A stretch of 64,000 nt of DNA from UBA4742 sp963734965. GTDB taxonomy: Bacteria > Actinomycetota > Acidimicrobiia > Acidimicrobiales > Acidimicrobilacustridaceae. The stretch covers positions 1,054,001 to 1,118,000 of the forward strand of contig CAVTJK010000004.1 of the NCBI GenBank assembly GCA_963734965.1, given 5' to 3'. The notes under the pieces were generated by a model, which ran no database searches, had not been told where the DNA came from, and saw only the letters and a program-made list of their open reading frames with translations. Below, one piece after another: positions 33,499 to 42,158 of this stretch. Numbering within the stretch: position 1 is the stretch's first letter; each line of letters starts with the position of its first letter. The translations under genes and the position numbers were made by a program.

Positions 33499-33957
33499 AT
33501 GGACGTGGAGGTCATCGCGGGCCAGTGGCCGGACGACCTGGAGCGGCTCCTGGGTGATCTCCCGGAGTGGTTCGGCATCGAGGCGTCGGTCGCCGACTAC
33601 GTCGAATCGGCGCGGACGTTGCCGAGTCTGGCTGCCATACGCAACGGCGAGGTCGTAGGCGTCTGCGTCGTCCGGCATCACAACCCGTTCGCAGCCGAGA
33701 TCGAGGTGCTGGCCGTCCGCCGTGACCTCCACCGGCAGGCCATCGGCCGGGGAATGCTCGCCCAGCTCGAACGGGACCTGCGAGACCGGGGCGTGCTCCT
33801 GCTTCAAGTCAAGACGCGCGGCCCATCCGCGCCCTCGCCGGCGTATGAACGGACGCGTGCCTTCTACGAAGCGATCGGGTTCATCCCGCTCGAGGAGCGC
33901 AGCGACATCTGGGATGCCGAGAACCCCTGCCTCATCATGGTGAAGCCGCTGGGCTGA
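33499..33957 (+). CDS. GNAT-family N-acetyltransferase
   Basis: A 152-residue acetyltransferase. The central strand is SLAAIRNGEVVGVCVVRHHN, then AAEIEVLAVRRDLHRQAIGR leads into the acetyl-CoA loop GRGMLAQLERDLRDRG, followed by LLLQVKTRGPSAPSPAYERT and RAFYEAIGFIPLEERSDIW. This layout is that of GNATs acting on small amines or protein N-termini. ATG 33499. Its 3' end overlaps a minus-strand fragment by about 22 bases. No partner indicates the substrate. Confidence 0.86.
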   Translation: MDVEVIAGQWPDDLERLLGDLPEWFGIEASVADYVESARTLPSLAAIRNGEVVGVCVVRHHNPFAAEIEVLAVRRDLHRQAIGRGMLAQLERDLRDRGVLLLQVKTRGPSAPSPAYERTRAFYEAIGFIPLEERSDIWDAENPCLIMVKPLG

Positions 33958-34068
33958 CGGCCTGCGCCGCCCAGAGCGGCGGGATCAGCGTGAGCTGCTC
34001 GCCGTGGATCAGCTCGATCACGTCTCCATCGAAGTCCCGGAGACGCGGGCACTCCACCCCCAACTAGA
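33935..34068 (-). pseudogene. Possible gene remnant
   Basis: A 44-codon open stretch on the minus strand (GVECPRLRDFDGDVIELIHG then EQLTLIPPLWAAQAVSPAAS) bounded by TAG upstream, with GC-rich third positions. DFDGDVIELI resembles the end of a VOC domain, but I am not sure. No start codon gives a full protein. Read as a decayed fragment or a very small ORF. Confidence 0.28.
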
Positions 34069-34102
34069 GTGCTGACATGGCGTCGTTCGATGATCTGCGG
34101 GC

Positions 34103-34408
34103 ATGGCCAAGCGGGCGTTTCGCTTAGGTGGTCTACGGCTGAGCGTGGACGAATCGGAAAGAGATCCGGAACGGATATCGACCGGCAAGCTGGTGCTCTT
34201 CTGCGCGCTCGCGCCGGCCGCGGGGGTGGCGCTGTTCGGGCTCGTCGTCTCCCTACAGGTCGCGATCGGCGGTGATTCGAGCTCGGGGTGGCCGAACGGT
34301 TGGAGCTCGGTCATCCAATGCGCGCTGGTTCTCGCCGTTGTCGGTGGCGGCCTGGCCTGGGTCGTCTGGACCGAACGCGAGCGCATGGGGGCTTTGATCC
34401 GACGTTGA
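34103..34408 (+). CDS. Small hypothetical membrane protein
   Basis: A 101-residue protein with two membrane helices: LVLFCALAPAAGVALFGLVV and CALVLAVVGGGLAWVVWTER. A charged N-terminus (MAKRAFRLGGLRLSVDESER) faces the cytoplasm, and the loop WPNGWSS is between them. No family recognised. ATG 34103 is the best start. It converges on the hypothetical gene at 34522 across a short spacer with a (TG)n tract. Confidence 0.55.
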   Translation: MAKRAFRLGGLRLSVDESERDPERISTGKLVLFCALAPAAGVALFGLVVSLQVAIGGDSSSGWPNGWSSVIQCALVLAVVGGGLAWVVWTERERMGALIRR

Positions 34409-34469
34409 GCGGTGAACCAAGCGGTCGCCGACGGCGGCGACCGGCGCTCGGGTGCACGCCGATGTGCCG

Positions 34470-34488
34470 GTGTGTCTGTGTGTGTGTG
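34470..34488. repeat. Short (TG)n microsatellite
   Basis: Nineteen bases of nearly pure TG (TGTGTCTGTGTGTGTGTGCG) in the spacer between convergent genes at 34408 and 34522. Unusual low complexity for this genome. Confidence 0.6.
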
Positions 34489-34521
34489 CGCGACGTCGAG
34501 GTCGCGGCCACGTTCGTCTTC

Positions 34522-35079
34522 TCAGTCCGCCCCGCGCGTGTCCCGCATGTGTCCGACATCGACGCTCGACGGCCACGTTGAAGACGATTCCAGACCAGTT
34601 CCGGGAACGGCCAGCTGCGAGCCGATGCCGGCGACCCGCCAGCCGTCGTCACGGAGTCGAGCCACGGCCGAGAACGCCTCGCGCGTCGCGTGAGGCGGGA
34701 TGTTCTGACTGACGCCGGGATCGTGGAGCGGGCACGCGATCGCGAGCTCGAGATCGGGACCCAGGGCTACGTCCTCGCCGTCGACCATGCCCCACGACGG
34801 CGAGCGAAGCCAGGGGGGTAGGAGGACCTGCCAGGTGACGAACTGTGCTTCGACCATCTGGCGCCACGCCGGCTCAGGGCCAACATCGTCCTGAGCCCAC
34901 ATCTTCGCAAGCCGATCGTCGGTGCTGCCCATTTGGAGGAGCACGATCTGGGCCGCGGTGAGTCGCAGATCGGGATCGGTCACCCGCCAGAGCTCCCTGG
35001 CGGCTTCGGGCCCGTTGCCGGAGAGGAGGCCGAACCACCATTCACCGGCCTGCATGGCCGTAGCCGCGCCAGAGGTCAC
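34522..35079 (-). CDS. Hypothetical protein
   Basis: A 185-residue soluble protein from GTG 35079 (GGATGGGAAG just upstream). It has an N-terminal helix-rich part (EAARELWRVTDPDLRLTAAQ) and a beta-rich later part (QFVTWQVLLPPWLRSPSWGM, DGWRVAGIGSQLAVPGTGLE). Similar arrangements occur in actinobacterial proteins of unknown role, in my recollection. No motif suggests an activity. Separated by 105 bases from the luciferase-like gene upstream on the same strand, whose stop is at 35184. Confidence 0.6.
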   Translation of the reverse strand: MTSGAATAMQAGEWWFGLLSGNGPEAARELWRVTDPDLRLTAAQIVLLQMGSTDDRLAKMWAQDDVGPEPAWRQMVEAQFVTWQVLLPPWLRSPSWGMVDGEDVALGPDLELAIACPLHDPGVSQNIPPHATREAFSAVARLRDDGWRVAGIGSQLAVPGTGLESSSTWPSSVDVGHMRDTRGAD

Positions 35080-35183
35080 CTTCCCATCCTCGCATCTCCG
35101 TGGCGCCCTGCGCTGGTGGCGGGCCATGCGCCCCAACCGGACCTGCGAGAGCAGAGCCGGCGAGTGGCCGGGTTCTGGCTGAC

Positions 35184-36116
35184 CTAGTCGGTGACCAGGG
35201 GGAGCACGTGCTCGCAGAACAGCTCGAGTTGGCGCACCTCGTCGGTGACCGGCCAGATGAGCACTTGTTGGACGCCCGCGTCCCGAAAGGCGCAGAGCTT
35301 GTCGGCGAAGGCGGCCGCGGGACCCACGGGGAGCCGCTCCCTGAGGATCGCTTCGGGCCGGTGGATGGTCGGTGCCAGCCGTTGCCGGAAGATCTGGTCG
35401 CCCTCGTCGGGGTCGTCGGTGATGTGGAACCACATGGTCGCCAGGGCGTTCGGGAAGGCGTCGGGGTCCTTGCCCTCGTCGGAGAGGAGCTGGCGGAGCG
35501 CGTCCCAAGCCACAGCGAACTCGGCCGGCGTGGTGTTGTAGGCCGATGCCAGCCAGCCGTCGGCCAGGCGGGCGGTGCGACGCAGGCCGGCGTCCGATCC
35601 CCAGCTCCCGATCCAGATCGGTGGACCGCCCAGCTGTGCGGGCTTCGGCAGCAACTCGATGCCCTCAGTCGAGTAGAAGCGGCCCACGAACGGCTCCGGG
35701 TCCGCGTTCCAGAGAGCTCGCATGGTCTGCACAACCTCGTCCAGGCGCTTCCATCGCTCGCGGAAGTCGATGCCCGCGATCTCGTAGTCACGCGGAGAGG
35801 AACCAGCCCCTACCGCGACCACCGCCCGACCGCCGGAGAGCCGGTCGATCGCCGCCATGGCCTTGGCCACCTGCACTGGGCCACGGACCACGGGCAGCGA
35901 CACCGTCGTCGCAAGTGTCATCGACCCGGAGTCACCGATGACCGACGCCAACGCGGTCGGGCCATCGAGCCATGGCGAGGCAAAGACGAGATGATCGTTC
36001 GCCGAGAGCGTCTCAAACCCCAACTCGACCGCTCGCTGCGCGTAGCTGACGAGATGTTCGATCGTGTATGGATGGCCGCCGAAGTCCATCAGCGGCAGAT
36101 GAGCTCCGAACTTCAC
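35184..36116 (-). CDS. LLM-class (luciferase-like) flavin/F420-dependent oxidoreductase
   Basis: A 310-residue TIM-barrel oxidoreductase of the bacterial-luciferase-like family. Landmarks: MKFGAHLPLMDFGGHPYTIE, LGFETLSANDHLVFASPWLD, AAIDRLSGGRAVVAVGAGSS and PPIWIGSWGSDAGLRRTARL, with ADGWLASAYNTTP. FGAHLP and the SGGR segment are typical of the F420-linked actinobacterial subgroup, but FMN is not excluded. No reductase partner adjacent. ATG 36116 with a GC-rich leader; a strong hairpin lies 82 bases upstream, ending the ArsR operon. Confidence 0.88.
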   Translation of the reverse strand: MKFGAHLPLMDFGGHPYTIEHLVSYAQRAVELGFETLSANDHLVFASPWLDGPTALASVIGDSGSMTLATTVSLPVVRGPVQVAKAMAAIDRLSGGRAVVAVGAGSSPRDYEIAGIDFRERWKRLDEVVQTMRALWNADPEPFVGRFYSTEGIELLPKPAQLGGPPIWIGSWGSDAGLRRTARLADGWLASAYNTTPAEFAVAWDALRQLLSDEGKDPDAFPNALATMWFHITDDPDEGDQIFRQRLAPTIHRPEAILRERLPVGPAAAFADKLCAFRDAGVQQVLIWPVTDEVRQLELFCEHVLPLVTD

Positions 36117-36197
36117 GTGGACCCCTTGGAAGATGCGCCTCGACCATGTTGTCAGGTCTCCTCGCGCTCACCTCGATCCGATGCGACGACCTGACCC

Positions 36198-36223
36198 GGT
36201 GGCCGGGTTCCCGCCCGGCCACC
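36198..36223. terminator. Perfect-stem hairpin after the ArsR-SRPBCC operon
   Basis: Ten-base arms GGTGGCCGGG and CCCGGCCACC with loop TTCCCG, 11 bases past the SRPBCC stop (36235) on the minus strand. Stable stem, no T-run; probable terminator separating it from the luciferase-like gene. Confidence 0.6.
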
Positions 36224-36234
36224 GTGTCAGCCCT

Positions 36235-36732
36235 TCACGCAGGCGTGCCGGCGAGGACGGTGTCGATTTGCGAGAAGACGATGCGCATGCCCTCTTCGAT
36301 CCCCATGGCCAGCACCTGCTCCATGCCCGCCAGCGAGTCGAAGTTGGTGCGGATCGCCATCACCGCTCCCCCGCCGTCGCGCTCGTCGATGGTGATGATC
36401 ATGGCCGTCATGGCGTTCCCGTCGTTCGGGCGGCCGTCGTCGTCAACGTCGGCATCGCGCAGCTCGAGGTGACGGGGCGGGTCGGCGGCGATGACCTGCC
36501 ACGTGCTGTCGTGGCGCTCGCCCTCGGGCCCGGCCATGAAGAACGTGATGCGTCCACCGGCCCGCAGGTCGTGGTCGACCACGGTCGCCGGGTAGCCAGG
36601 GGGCCCCCACCACCGCTCGAACTGGCGGGGGTCGGCCCACAGCTGCCACGCCCGCTCGACGGTGGCATCGAGGTCCGCCGTGACCGTCATGGTCAGAGCT
36701 TCGAGGTTCTTCTCGACGCTGGTCACGCTCAT
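36235..36732 (-). CDS. SRPBCC/AHSA1-domain protein, partner of ArsR
   Basis: A 165-residue START-fold protein of the AHSA1 (Hsp90-activator-like) type: LEALTMTVTADLDATVERAW, then WADPRQFERWWGPPGYPATV, with GGRITFFMAGPEGERHDSTW and GMEQVLAMGIEEGMRIVFSQ. The WWGPP motif is the family hallmark. It follows the ArsR gene with an ATGA overlap, the standard ArsR-SRPBCC pair of actinobacteria, thought to sense or bind small hydrophobic molecules; that is family knowledge. Confidence 0.88.
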   Translation of the reverse strand: MSVTSVEKNLEALTMTVTADLDATVERAWQLWADPRQFERWWGPPGYPATVVDHDLRAGGRITFFMAGPEGERHDSTWQVIAADPPRHLELRDADVDDDGRPNDGNAMTAMIITIDERDGGGAVMAIRTNFDSLAGMEQVLAMGIEEGMRIVFSQIDTVLAGTPA

Positions 36733-37085
36733 TGCTTGCCTCCAGTGGTTCGCTTCTCGGTTGCCAGGAGGTCGTCGATCCGGTCCACCCGCGCCCGCCA
36801 GAGCTCCTCGATGCCGTCCAGGAGCACCCGGGCCCTCTGGACGGTGTCGACGTCGGTGCGCACGAGCCGCTCGCGGCCCCGTCGCTCCTTGGTGATGAGC
36901 CCGGCACCTTCGAGCACGGCGACGTGCTTTTGCACGGCGGCGAAACTCATCGGGTAGCGCTTCGCCAACGCCGACACGCTGTACCTGCCCCCGACGGCGA
37001 GGGCGAGGATGTCGCGCCGAGTGCCGTCGGCAAGGGCGTGAAAGATGCGGTCGACCCCAGCGTCGGATGCCTGATCTACAACCAT
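36729..37085 (-). CDS. ArsR-family helix-turn-helix regulator
   Basis: A 118-residue winged-helix repressor: ADGTRRDILALAVGGRYSVS, then ALAKRYPMSFAAVQKHVAVL (recognition helix) and EGAGLITKERRGRERLVRTD. It lacks the metal cysteines of ArsR/SmtB, so it probably responds to an organic ligand or to its SRPBCC partner. ATG 37085 lies inside a palindrome (operator) and has no upstream ribosome-binding site, so the transcript may be leaderless and self-repressed. Overlaps the SRPBCC gene by four bases. Confidence 0.85.
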   Translation of the reverse strand: MVVDQASDAGVDRIFHALADGTRRDILALAVGGRYSVSALAKRYPMSFAAVQKHVAVLEGAGLITKERRGRERLVRTDVDTVQRARVLLDGIEELWRARVDRIDDLLATEKRTTGGKQ

Positions 37086-37094
37086 TTGGTTGTA
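37077..37094. promoter_or_regulatory. ArsR-type operator over the start codon
   Basis: Perfect palindrome TACAACCA-TT-TGGTTGTA spanning the ATG of the ArsR gene. Symmetric 8-base arms fit a dimeric winged-helix repressor, suggesting autoregulation. Confidence 0.65.
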
Positions 37095-37270
37095 TGTTCG
37101 CACACAACGGCGGCGCGCGCAAGATCTCGGCACGGATCGTGAGTGGCGCAGCAGGCCCGACCACGAGCACGCTCGGGCCAGACTCACTCGCCCGTCGGAT
37201 CGTCCCCCTGACCCTGGTCCAGGTGTCGACACGTCGTCGTGGCGATCGGAGGTTGGACCGTCGTGGCCGG

Positions 37271-37285
37271 TCGTGTCGGACACGA
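37271..37285. promoter_or_regulatory. Short perfect palindrome in the ArsR upstream region
   Basis: TCGTGTC-G-GACACGA, 15 bases, in the 235-base gap upstream of ArsR and downstream of the VOC stop. Could be another operator or a small hairpin; no further support. Confidence 0.3.
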
Positions 37286-37320
37286 CGTTGATCCGGGGTG
37301 GGCTCGTGCGGCGGGGGCCG

Positions 37321-37758
37321 TCAGCGGAGCGGTTCGGCGAGGGCGACGATCATGCCACCAGGGCCGCGCAGATAGCAGAGCCGGTACTGGTCCTCGTACT
37401 GCACCACCTCGTCGACGAGCTCGCCGCCGTGACCCAGCAGGCGCGCCACGACGTCATCGATGTCATCCACCGCGAACATGATGCGCCGGATGCCGAGCGC
37501 ATTGGCGGGGGCGCTCGCCTCGGGGTCGATGGCGGTCGGCGAGTGGAACTTGGTCAGCTCGAGCCGGCTGTGGCCATCAGGCGTCCTCACCATCACGATG
37601 TCCGCCCGAGCGCCGTCCAGCCCGATGCAGCGGTCGACCCACGGCCCTTCGACCGACGCCTCACCGTCCACCTCGAGGCCGAGCTCGACGAAGAAGGCGG
37701 TGGCCGCCTCGAGGTCGTCGACCACGATGCCGATGTTGTCCAGCCGCAGGACTGCCAT
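37321..37758 (-). CDS. VOC-family (glyoxalase-like) protein
   Basis: A 145-residue VOC protein. The first module is MAVLRLDNIGIVVDDLEAAT with FFVELGLEVDGEASVEGPWV, the second NALGIRRIMFAVDDIDDVVA with LCYLRGPGGMIVALAEPLR. The substrate-binding face includes RTPDGHSRLELTKFHSP. The terminal Glu of ALAEPL is present; the His site is unclear. Third VOC protein in 7 kb, suggesting a detoxification-rich interval. Upstream of it, same strand, is an acyl-CoA dehydrogenase gene ending 160 bases away. Confidence 0.87.
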   Translation of the reverse strand: MAVLRLDNIGIVVDDLEAATAFFVELGLEVDGEASVEGPWVDRCIGLDGARADIVMVRTPDGHSRLELTKFHSPTAIDPEASAPANALGIRRIMFAVDDIDDVVARLLGHGGELVDEVVQYEDQYRLCYLRGPGGMIVALAEPLR

Positions 37759-37918
37759 GGCCGCCAGCCTACGTAGGCGCCGGATCTGGCCGGGTCGCGC
37801 CAGGTGGGCAACGAACGACTGCACCTCTCGCAACAGCGCCGGCGCGGCGGGCGATCGACCGACGCAGTGCTGCGCGCACGAGGCGTCGACGCTGTCGACC
37901 CAGAAAGCGCTGGTAGAG

Positions 37919-39148
37919 CTACTCGACCCGCAGGCCGGTGATGGCTCGGGAGATCACGAGCTGCTGGATCTGCTCGGTGCCCTCGAAGATGTCGAAGATC
38001 TTGGCGTCTCGGTGCCACCGCTCGACGGGGTACTCGCGGACGTAGCCGTACCCGCCGAGGATCTGGATGGCCCGCTCGGTGACCCACACCGCGGTGCGGC
38101 CGGCCTTGAGCTTGGACATCGAACCTTCGGCGTTCTTGTAGGCGCCGTTGCGGGACAGCCAGGCGGCCCGCCACACGAGCAGGCGGGCGGCGTCGATCTC
38201 GGTGGCCATGTCGGCCAGTATGAAGCCGATCCCCTGGTGGGTGGCGATGGGCTTGCCGAAGGCGACCCGCTCGGTCGCGTACTGCAGCGCGTACTCGTAG
38301 GCGGCACGGGCGACGCCGACGGCCTGGGCGGCGACGGCGGGCCGGGTGGCCTCGAAGGTGGCCATGGCCGGCTGCTTGCCGCTGTGCACCGACGGGTTGG
38401 CCAGCGCTTCGCGCGCCCGGGCCAGCTTCTCGTCGAGCTTGTCCTTGCCACCGAGCAGGCAGCTGCCCGGCACCCGCACGTCGTCGAGCACGACCTCGGC
38501 CGTGTGCGACGCTCGGATGCCCATCTTCTGGTACTTCTGCCCCTGCGACAGCCCGGGCGTGTTGGGCGGGACGATGAAGCTGGCCTGGCCGCGACCACGC
38601 AGCTCGGGGTCGACGGTGGCCACGACCACGTGGACGTCGGCGATGCCACCGTTGGTGATCCACGCCTTGGTGCCGTTGAGCACCCACTCGTCCTTGGCCT
38701 CGTCGTAGACGGCCTTGGTCCGCAGCGACGACACGTCCGACCCGGCGTCGGGCTCGCTCACGCAGAAGGCGCCGAGCTTGACGTCGTCGGGGGTGCCGTA
38801 GCACTGGGCCACCCACTCGCCGATCTGCTCGGGTGTCCCGTTGCCCATGATGCCGGCCGCGGCCAGCCCGCTGCCCATGATGGCCAAGCCGATGCCGGCG
38901 TCGCCCCAGAACAGCTCCTCGATGGCCACCGGCAGCGTGAGCCCGGTCGGGTCGCCCAGCATGGCGTTGGCCATGAAGTCGAGCCCGTACAGTCCGACCT
39001 TGGCGGCCTCCTGCACGACCGGCCACGGGAACTCCTCGCGCTCGTCCCACTCGGCGGCGACGGGGCGGATGGTGTCCTCGGCGAAGTCGTGAACCCATTT
39101 CTGGAGGGTGAGCTGGTCCTCGTTGAGCTGGAACGAGATGTCCGACAT
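37919..39148 (-). CDS. Acyl-CoA dehydrogenase
   Basis: Intact 409-residue acyl-CoA dehydrogenase of the classical type. Landmarks: GAFCVSEPDAGSDVSSLRTK, DEWVLNGTKAWITNGGIADV, TERVAFGKPIATHQGIGFIL and the C-terminal AIQILGGYGYVREYPVERWH with IFEGTEQIQQLVISRAITGL. The catalytic glutamate lies in EGTEQ. ATG 39148 (MSDISFQLNEDQLTL) with GGGAGC upstream. A palindromic operator lies 60 bases further upstream, so expression is probably fatty-acid-regulated. Confidence 0.92.
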   Translation of the reverse strand: MSDISFQLNEDQLTLQKWVHDFAEDTIRPVAAEWDEREEFPWPVVQEAAKVGLYGLDFMANAMLGDPTGLTLPVAIEELFWGDAGIGLAIMGSGLAAAGIMGNGTPEQIGEWVAQCYGTPDDVKLGAFCVSEPDAGSDVSSLRTKAVYDEAKDEWVLNGTKAWITNGGIADVHVVVATVDPELRGRGQASFIVPPNTPGLSQGQKYQKMGIRASHTAEVVLDDVRVPGSCLLGGKDKLDEKLARAREALANPSVHSGKQPAMATFEATRPAVAAQAVGVARAAYEYALQYATERVAFGKPIATHQGIGFILADMATEIDAARLLVWRAAWLSRNGAYKNAEGSMSKLKAGRTAVWVTERAIQILGGYGYVREYPVERWHRDAKIFDIFEGTEQIQQLVISRAITGLRVE

Positions 39149-39207
39149 GTGAGCTCCCAACGTCGAGGCGGGATCGGAGAGGTCCGCAGGGAGGGCCCGC
39201 CAGGCCC

Positions 39208-39227
39208 AAGTTACCCGCTGGTAACAA
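39208..39227. promoter_or_regulatory. Operator-like palindrome GTTACC-N4-GGTAAC
   Basis: AAGTTACC-CGCT-GGTAACAA, perfect six-base arms plus flanking AA/AA-like symmetry, 60 bases upstream of the acyl-CoA dehydrogenase ATG. Typical size and spacing for TetR- or FadR-class repressors of fatty-acid degradation; the regulator is not in the window. Confidence 0.6.
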
Positions 39228-39277
39228 CGACCGTAGTACGGACGAGGCTCAGCTGACAACCTCCCCGGCGTGGCGGT

Positions 39278-40631
39278 TCAGTGACGTTCGACCGCCCGAG
39301 CACCGGGCACGAAGGTGAGGGCGATCAGCACGGCAACGGCCCCGGCCACGTAGGGCGCGCCCAGCCCGATGTGCTGGAAGAGGACACCGGCGGCAACGGG
39401 GCCCGCCACCCGAGCCAGCGCCCCGGCCGACTGCTGCCAGCCCAACCACGCCCCGCGTTCGTCGCCCGCACGCCCGGCCACCGCCGACGACAGCGTCGGC
39501 GTGATGAGGCCCTGGCCCAGCACCAGCAGCGCCAGCGCGGCGGTGAGAACGCCCCACCCTCCGTCGATGGCCAACAGGGCCAGGCCAACCCCGTTGAAGA
39601 CGAGTCCGGCGCGCAGCGTCCCGAGGTCGCCGAGGCGCTCGTTCACGCGCCCGATGAGCCCACCCTGCACCACGACGAGGCCGAGGCCGATCACCGCCAG
39701 CACCGCGCCCGTGCCCGATTCGCTCAGGCCGAACCGGTCCTTGGTCAACAGCGAGAACGTGGCCTCGAAGCCGCTGAAGGCGACCATGGCCACGAACGAC
39801 ACGAGCAGCAGACGCAGGATGCCCGAGCGATCGACCGCGGTCGTGGCCGACGGGGACTCGCTCGTCGATCGAGCCGACGGCGCGACGTCGTAGGGGCTGC
39901 CGGGCTGGGGACCGTCGAGGGCGCCCGCCCGTTCGAGCTCGGCCGCCACCTCGAGCTGGCGAGCGGCGCGAGTGGCGCGGTCGTCGGGTGCCGACTGGGG
40001 TTCACCCGCGGTCGCCCTGGTGCGGGGATGGGTCTCGGGCAGGCGACGGATGGCGACCAGCGCGTTGACGAAGGCGATGGCGGCGGCGATGTAGAAGGGG
40101 ACGCGCGCGCCGAAGCGGCGCCCCGATGGCCACGATGGTGGGCCCGGCGACGAAGCCGACCCCAAAGGCGGCACCGAGCAGACCCATGAGCCGCGCTCGA
40201 TCCTTGGGTTCGGACACGTCGCTGACCGCGGCCTGCGCCACCGAGACGCTGCCCCCGGATGCCCCGTCGACCAGGCGGCCCACGAACAGCAGCGGGATGG
40301 CCCCGGCGATGCCGGTCAGCAGGCTGCCGACGGCCGTGCCGAGCAGCGAGACGATGAGCACCGGCTTGCGCCCGAACCGATCCGACAACCGGCCCCACAC
40401 CGGTGCGAACACGAACTGGGCCAGCGAGTACGAGGCCACCAGCAGGCCGGTCACGGTGGCCGACGCCCCGAAGCGCTCGGCGTACTGCGGCAGGATCGGC
40501 AGCACGATGCCGAACCCGATCAGGTCGATGGCGACGGTCGTCCAGATGGTGCCGAACCCCTTGGGCAGAGGCTGACGCTCGCCGCCGCGGCGCCCGCGCC
40601 CGGCGCGTCGACTGGTCGAGGATCGGGCCAC
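39278..40631 (-). CDS. MFS transporter (TetA/DHA1-like, one frameshift)
   Basis: Twelve-helix proton antiporter-type exporter. The N-terminal half starts TIWTTVAIDLIGFGIVLPIL and has motif A WGRLSDRFGRKPVLIVSLLG; motif C region is FGVGFVAGPTIVAIGAP. The C-terminal half (after a +1 shift near 40116) continues FGARVPFYIAAAIAFVNALV, with a long charged central loop between helices 6 and 7, and ends TFVPGARAVERH. Repaired length is about 450 residues. GTG 40631 is the start; the N-terminus is rich in Arg and Gly. 60 bases from the cysS end. Substrate not predictable. Confidence 0.86.
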
Positions 40632-40690
40632 GTCAGTAGCGAACGTGACCGGGGGGCCTCGGTCAAATCAGGGATGACATCTGTGGCCCG

Positions 40691-42075
40691 TCAGGCCCGA
40701 CGGATCTCGGTCCCCGATGCCGTGTCCTCGACCACGAACCCCAGCTCGACGAGCTGATCGCGCAGCGCGTCGGCGCGAGCCCACTCCTTGGCCGCCCGGG
40801 CGTCGTCGCGCTGGCGGGCCAGCGCTCGAGCCTCGTCCGACACCCCTCCGGCCTCCGAGGCGTCGTCGCCTCCCGCCGGTGGGGGCGGCGCCAGCTCGAG
40901 GCCGACGGCCTCGGCGATCTGGCGGACGGTGGCGACGACGGTCGCGGCGTCGGCGTCGTCGTCGGCATCGAGGGCCTGGTTGCCCCGCCGCACGAGTGTG
41001 AACAGCAGGCTGACGGCGCCCGGTGTGTTGAGGTCGTCGTCCATCAACCGGCGGAACTCGTCGAGGGCGTCGGTGTCGGGTTCACCCTCGGGCAGCTCGC
41101 CGGCCCGCCGCACGAACGTGTCGAGGCGCCGGAAGGCCGCCGATGCGTCGTCGACGTTGGCCTTGGTGACCTCCATCGGGCTGCGGTAGTGGCTGCGCAG
41201 CATCAGCAATCGGTACGAGCGCGGATCGTTCGAGTCGATGAGATCGAGCAGGTTGGTGAAGTTGCCGAGGCTCTTGGACATCTTCTCGCCGTCGATCTCG
41301 ACGAAGCCGTGGTGCATCCAGTGGTTGGCGAAGGTGTGACCGAGCGCGACCGCTTGGGCCCGCTCGTTCTCGTGATGGGGGAAGGCCAGGTCCTGGCCGC
41401 CGCCGTGCAGGTCGAAGTTGTCGCCCAGCAGGTCGAGCGACATGACCACGCACTCGGTGTGCCAGCCCGGGTCGGCCCTCGCCCCAGGGCGACGGCCACG
41501 ACGGCTCGCCCGGCTTGGCCTTCTTCCACAAGGCGAAATCGATGGGCGAGCGCTTGTCGTCGTCGACCTCGACGCGGGCGCCGGCCTGCAGGCTGTCGAT
41601 CGACTGGCGGGCCAACAGGCCGTAGTCCGGCACCGACTCGGCCACGAAGTAGACGCCGTCGCGACGTCTCGTAGGCCTGGCCGGCATCCACCAGCGCACC
41701 GATCGTGTCGACCATGCGCTCGACGTAGGCGGTGGCATGAGGATCCTGGGTCGGACGCTCGACGCCGATCATGTCCATCGCCTTCCACCAGACGCGTTCG
41801 CACTTGCGGGCGATCTCGTCGGCCGGGCGTCCCTCGGCGTTGGCCCGCTCGATGATCTTGTCGTCGATGTCGGTGATGTTCGAGACGTAGTCGACCTCGA
41901 AGCCGCTCCATTCGAGGTAGCGGCGCAGGATGTCGAACACCAGCGTCGACCGGCCGTGGCCGAGGTGAGGCGGTCCGTAGACGGTCGGGCCGCACACGTA
42001 CATCGACACCTTGCCGGGCTCTCGGGTCTCGAGGGGGACGACCTGTCCCCGCGCGGTGTCGAACAACTTGAGCAT
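40691..42075 (-). CDS. cysS: Cysteinyl-tRNA synthetase (two indels)
   Basis: Essential class I tRNA synthetase charging tRNA-Cys. The HIGH motif is in YGPPHLGHGRSTLVFD, the zinc-site segment in MYVCGPTVYG and the KMSKS motif in EIDGEKMSKSLGNFTNLLD. Other segments: WHTECVVMSLDLLGDNFDLH (Cys-specific zinc region). The C-terminus has the anticodon-binding helices ending VELGFVVEDTASGTEIRRA. Two +1 insertions (about 41662 and 41465) split it; repaired length is about 461 residues, full size. Because the gene is essential, these are very likely sequencing errors. A second synthetase gene, valS, starts divergently 84 bases away. Confidence 0.92.
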
Positions 42076-42158
42076 GCGGCGACGTTACCTGGGGCGCCGC
42101 GAGCGGCCGAGCCAGTATCGCTTCGAGGAAGGCCGCACTCGCCCACTACCTTTGGGCC

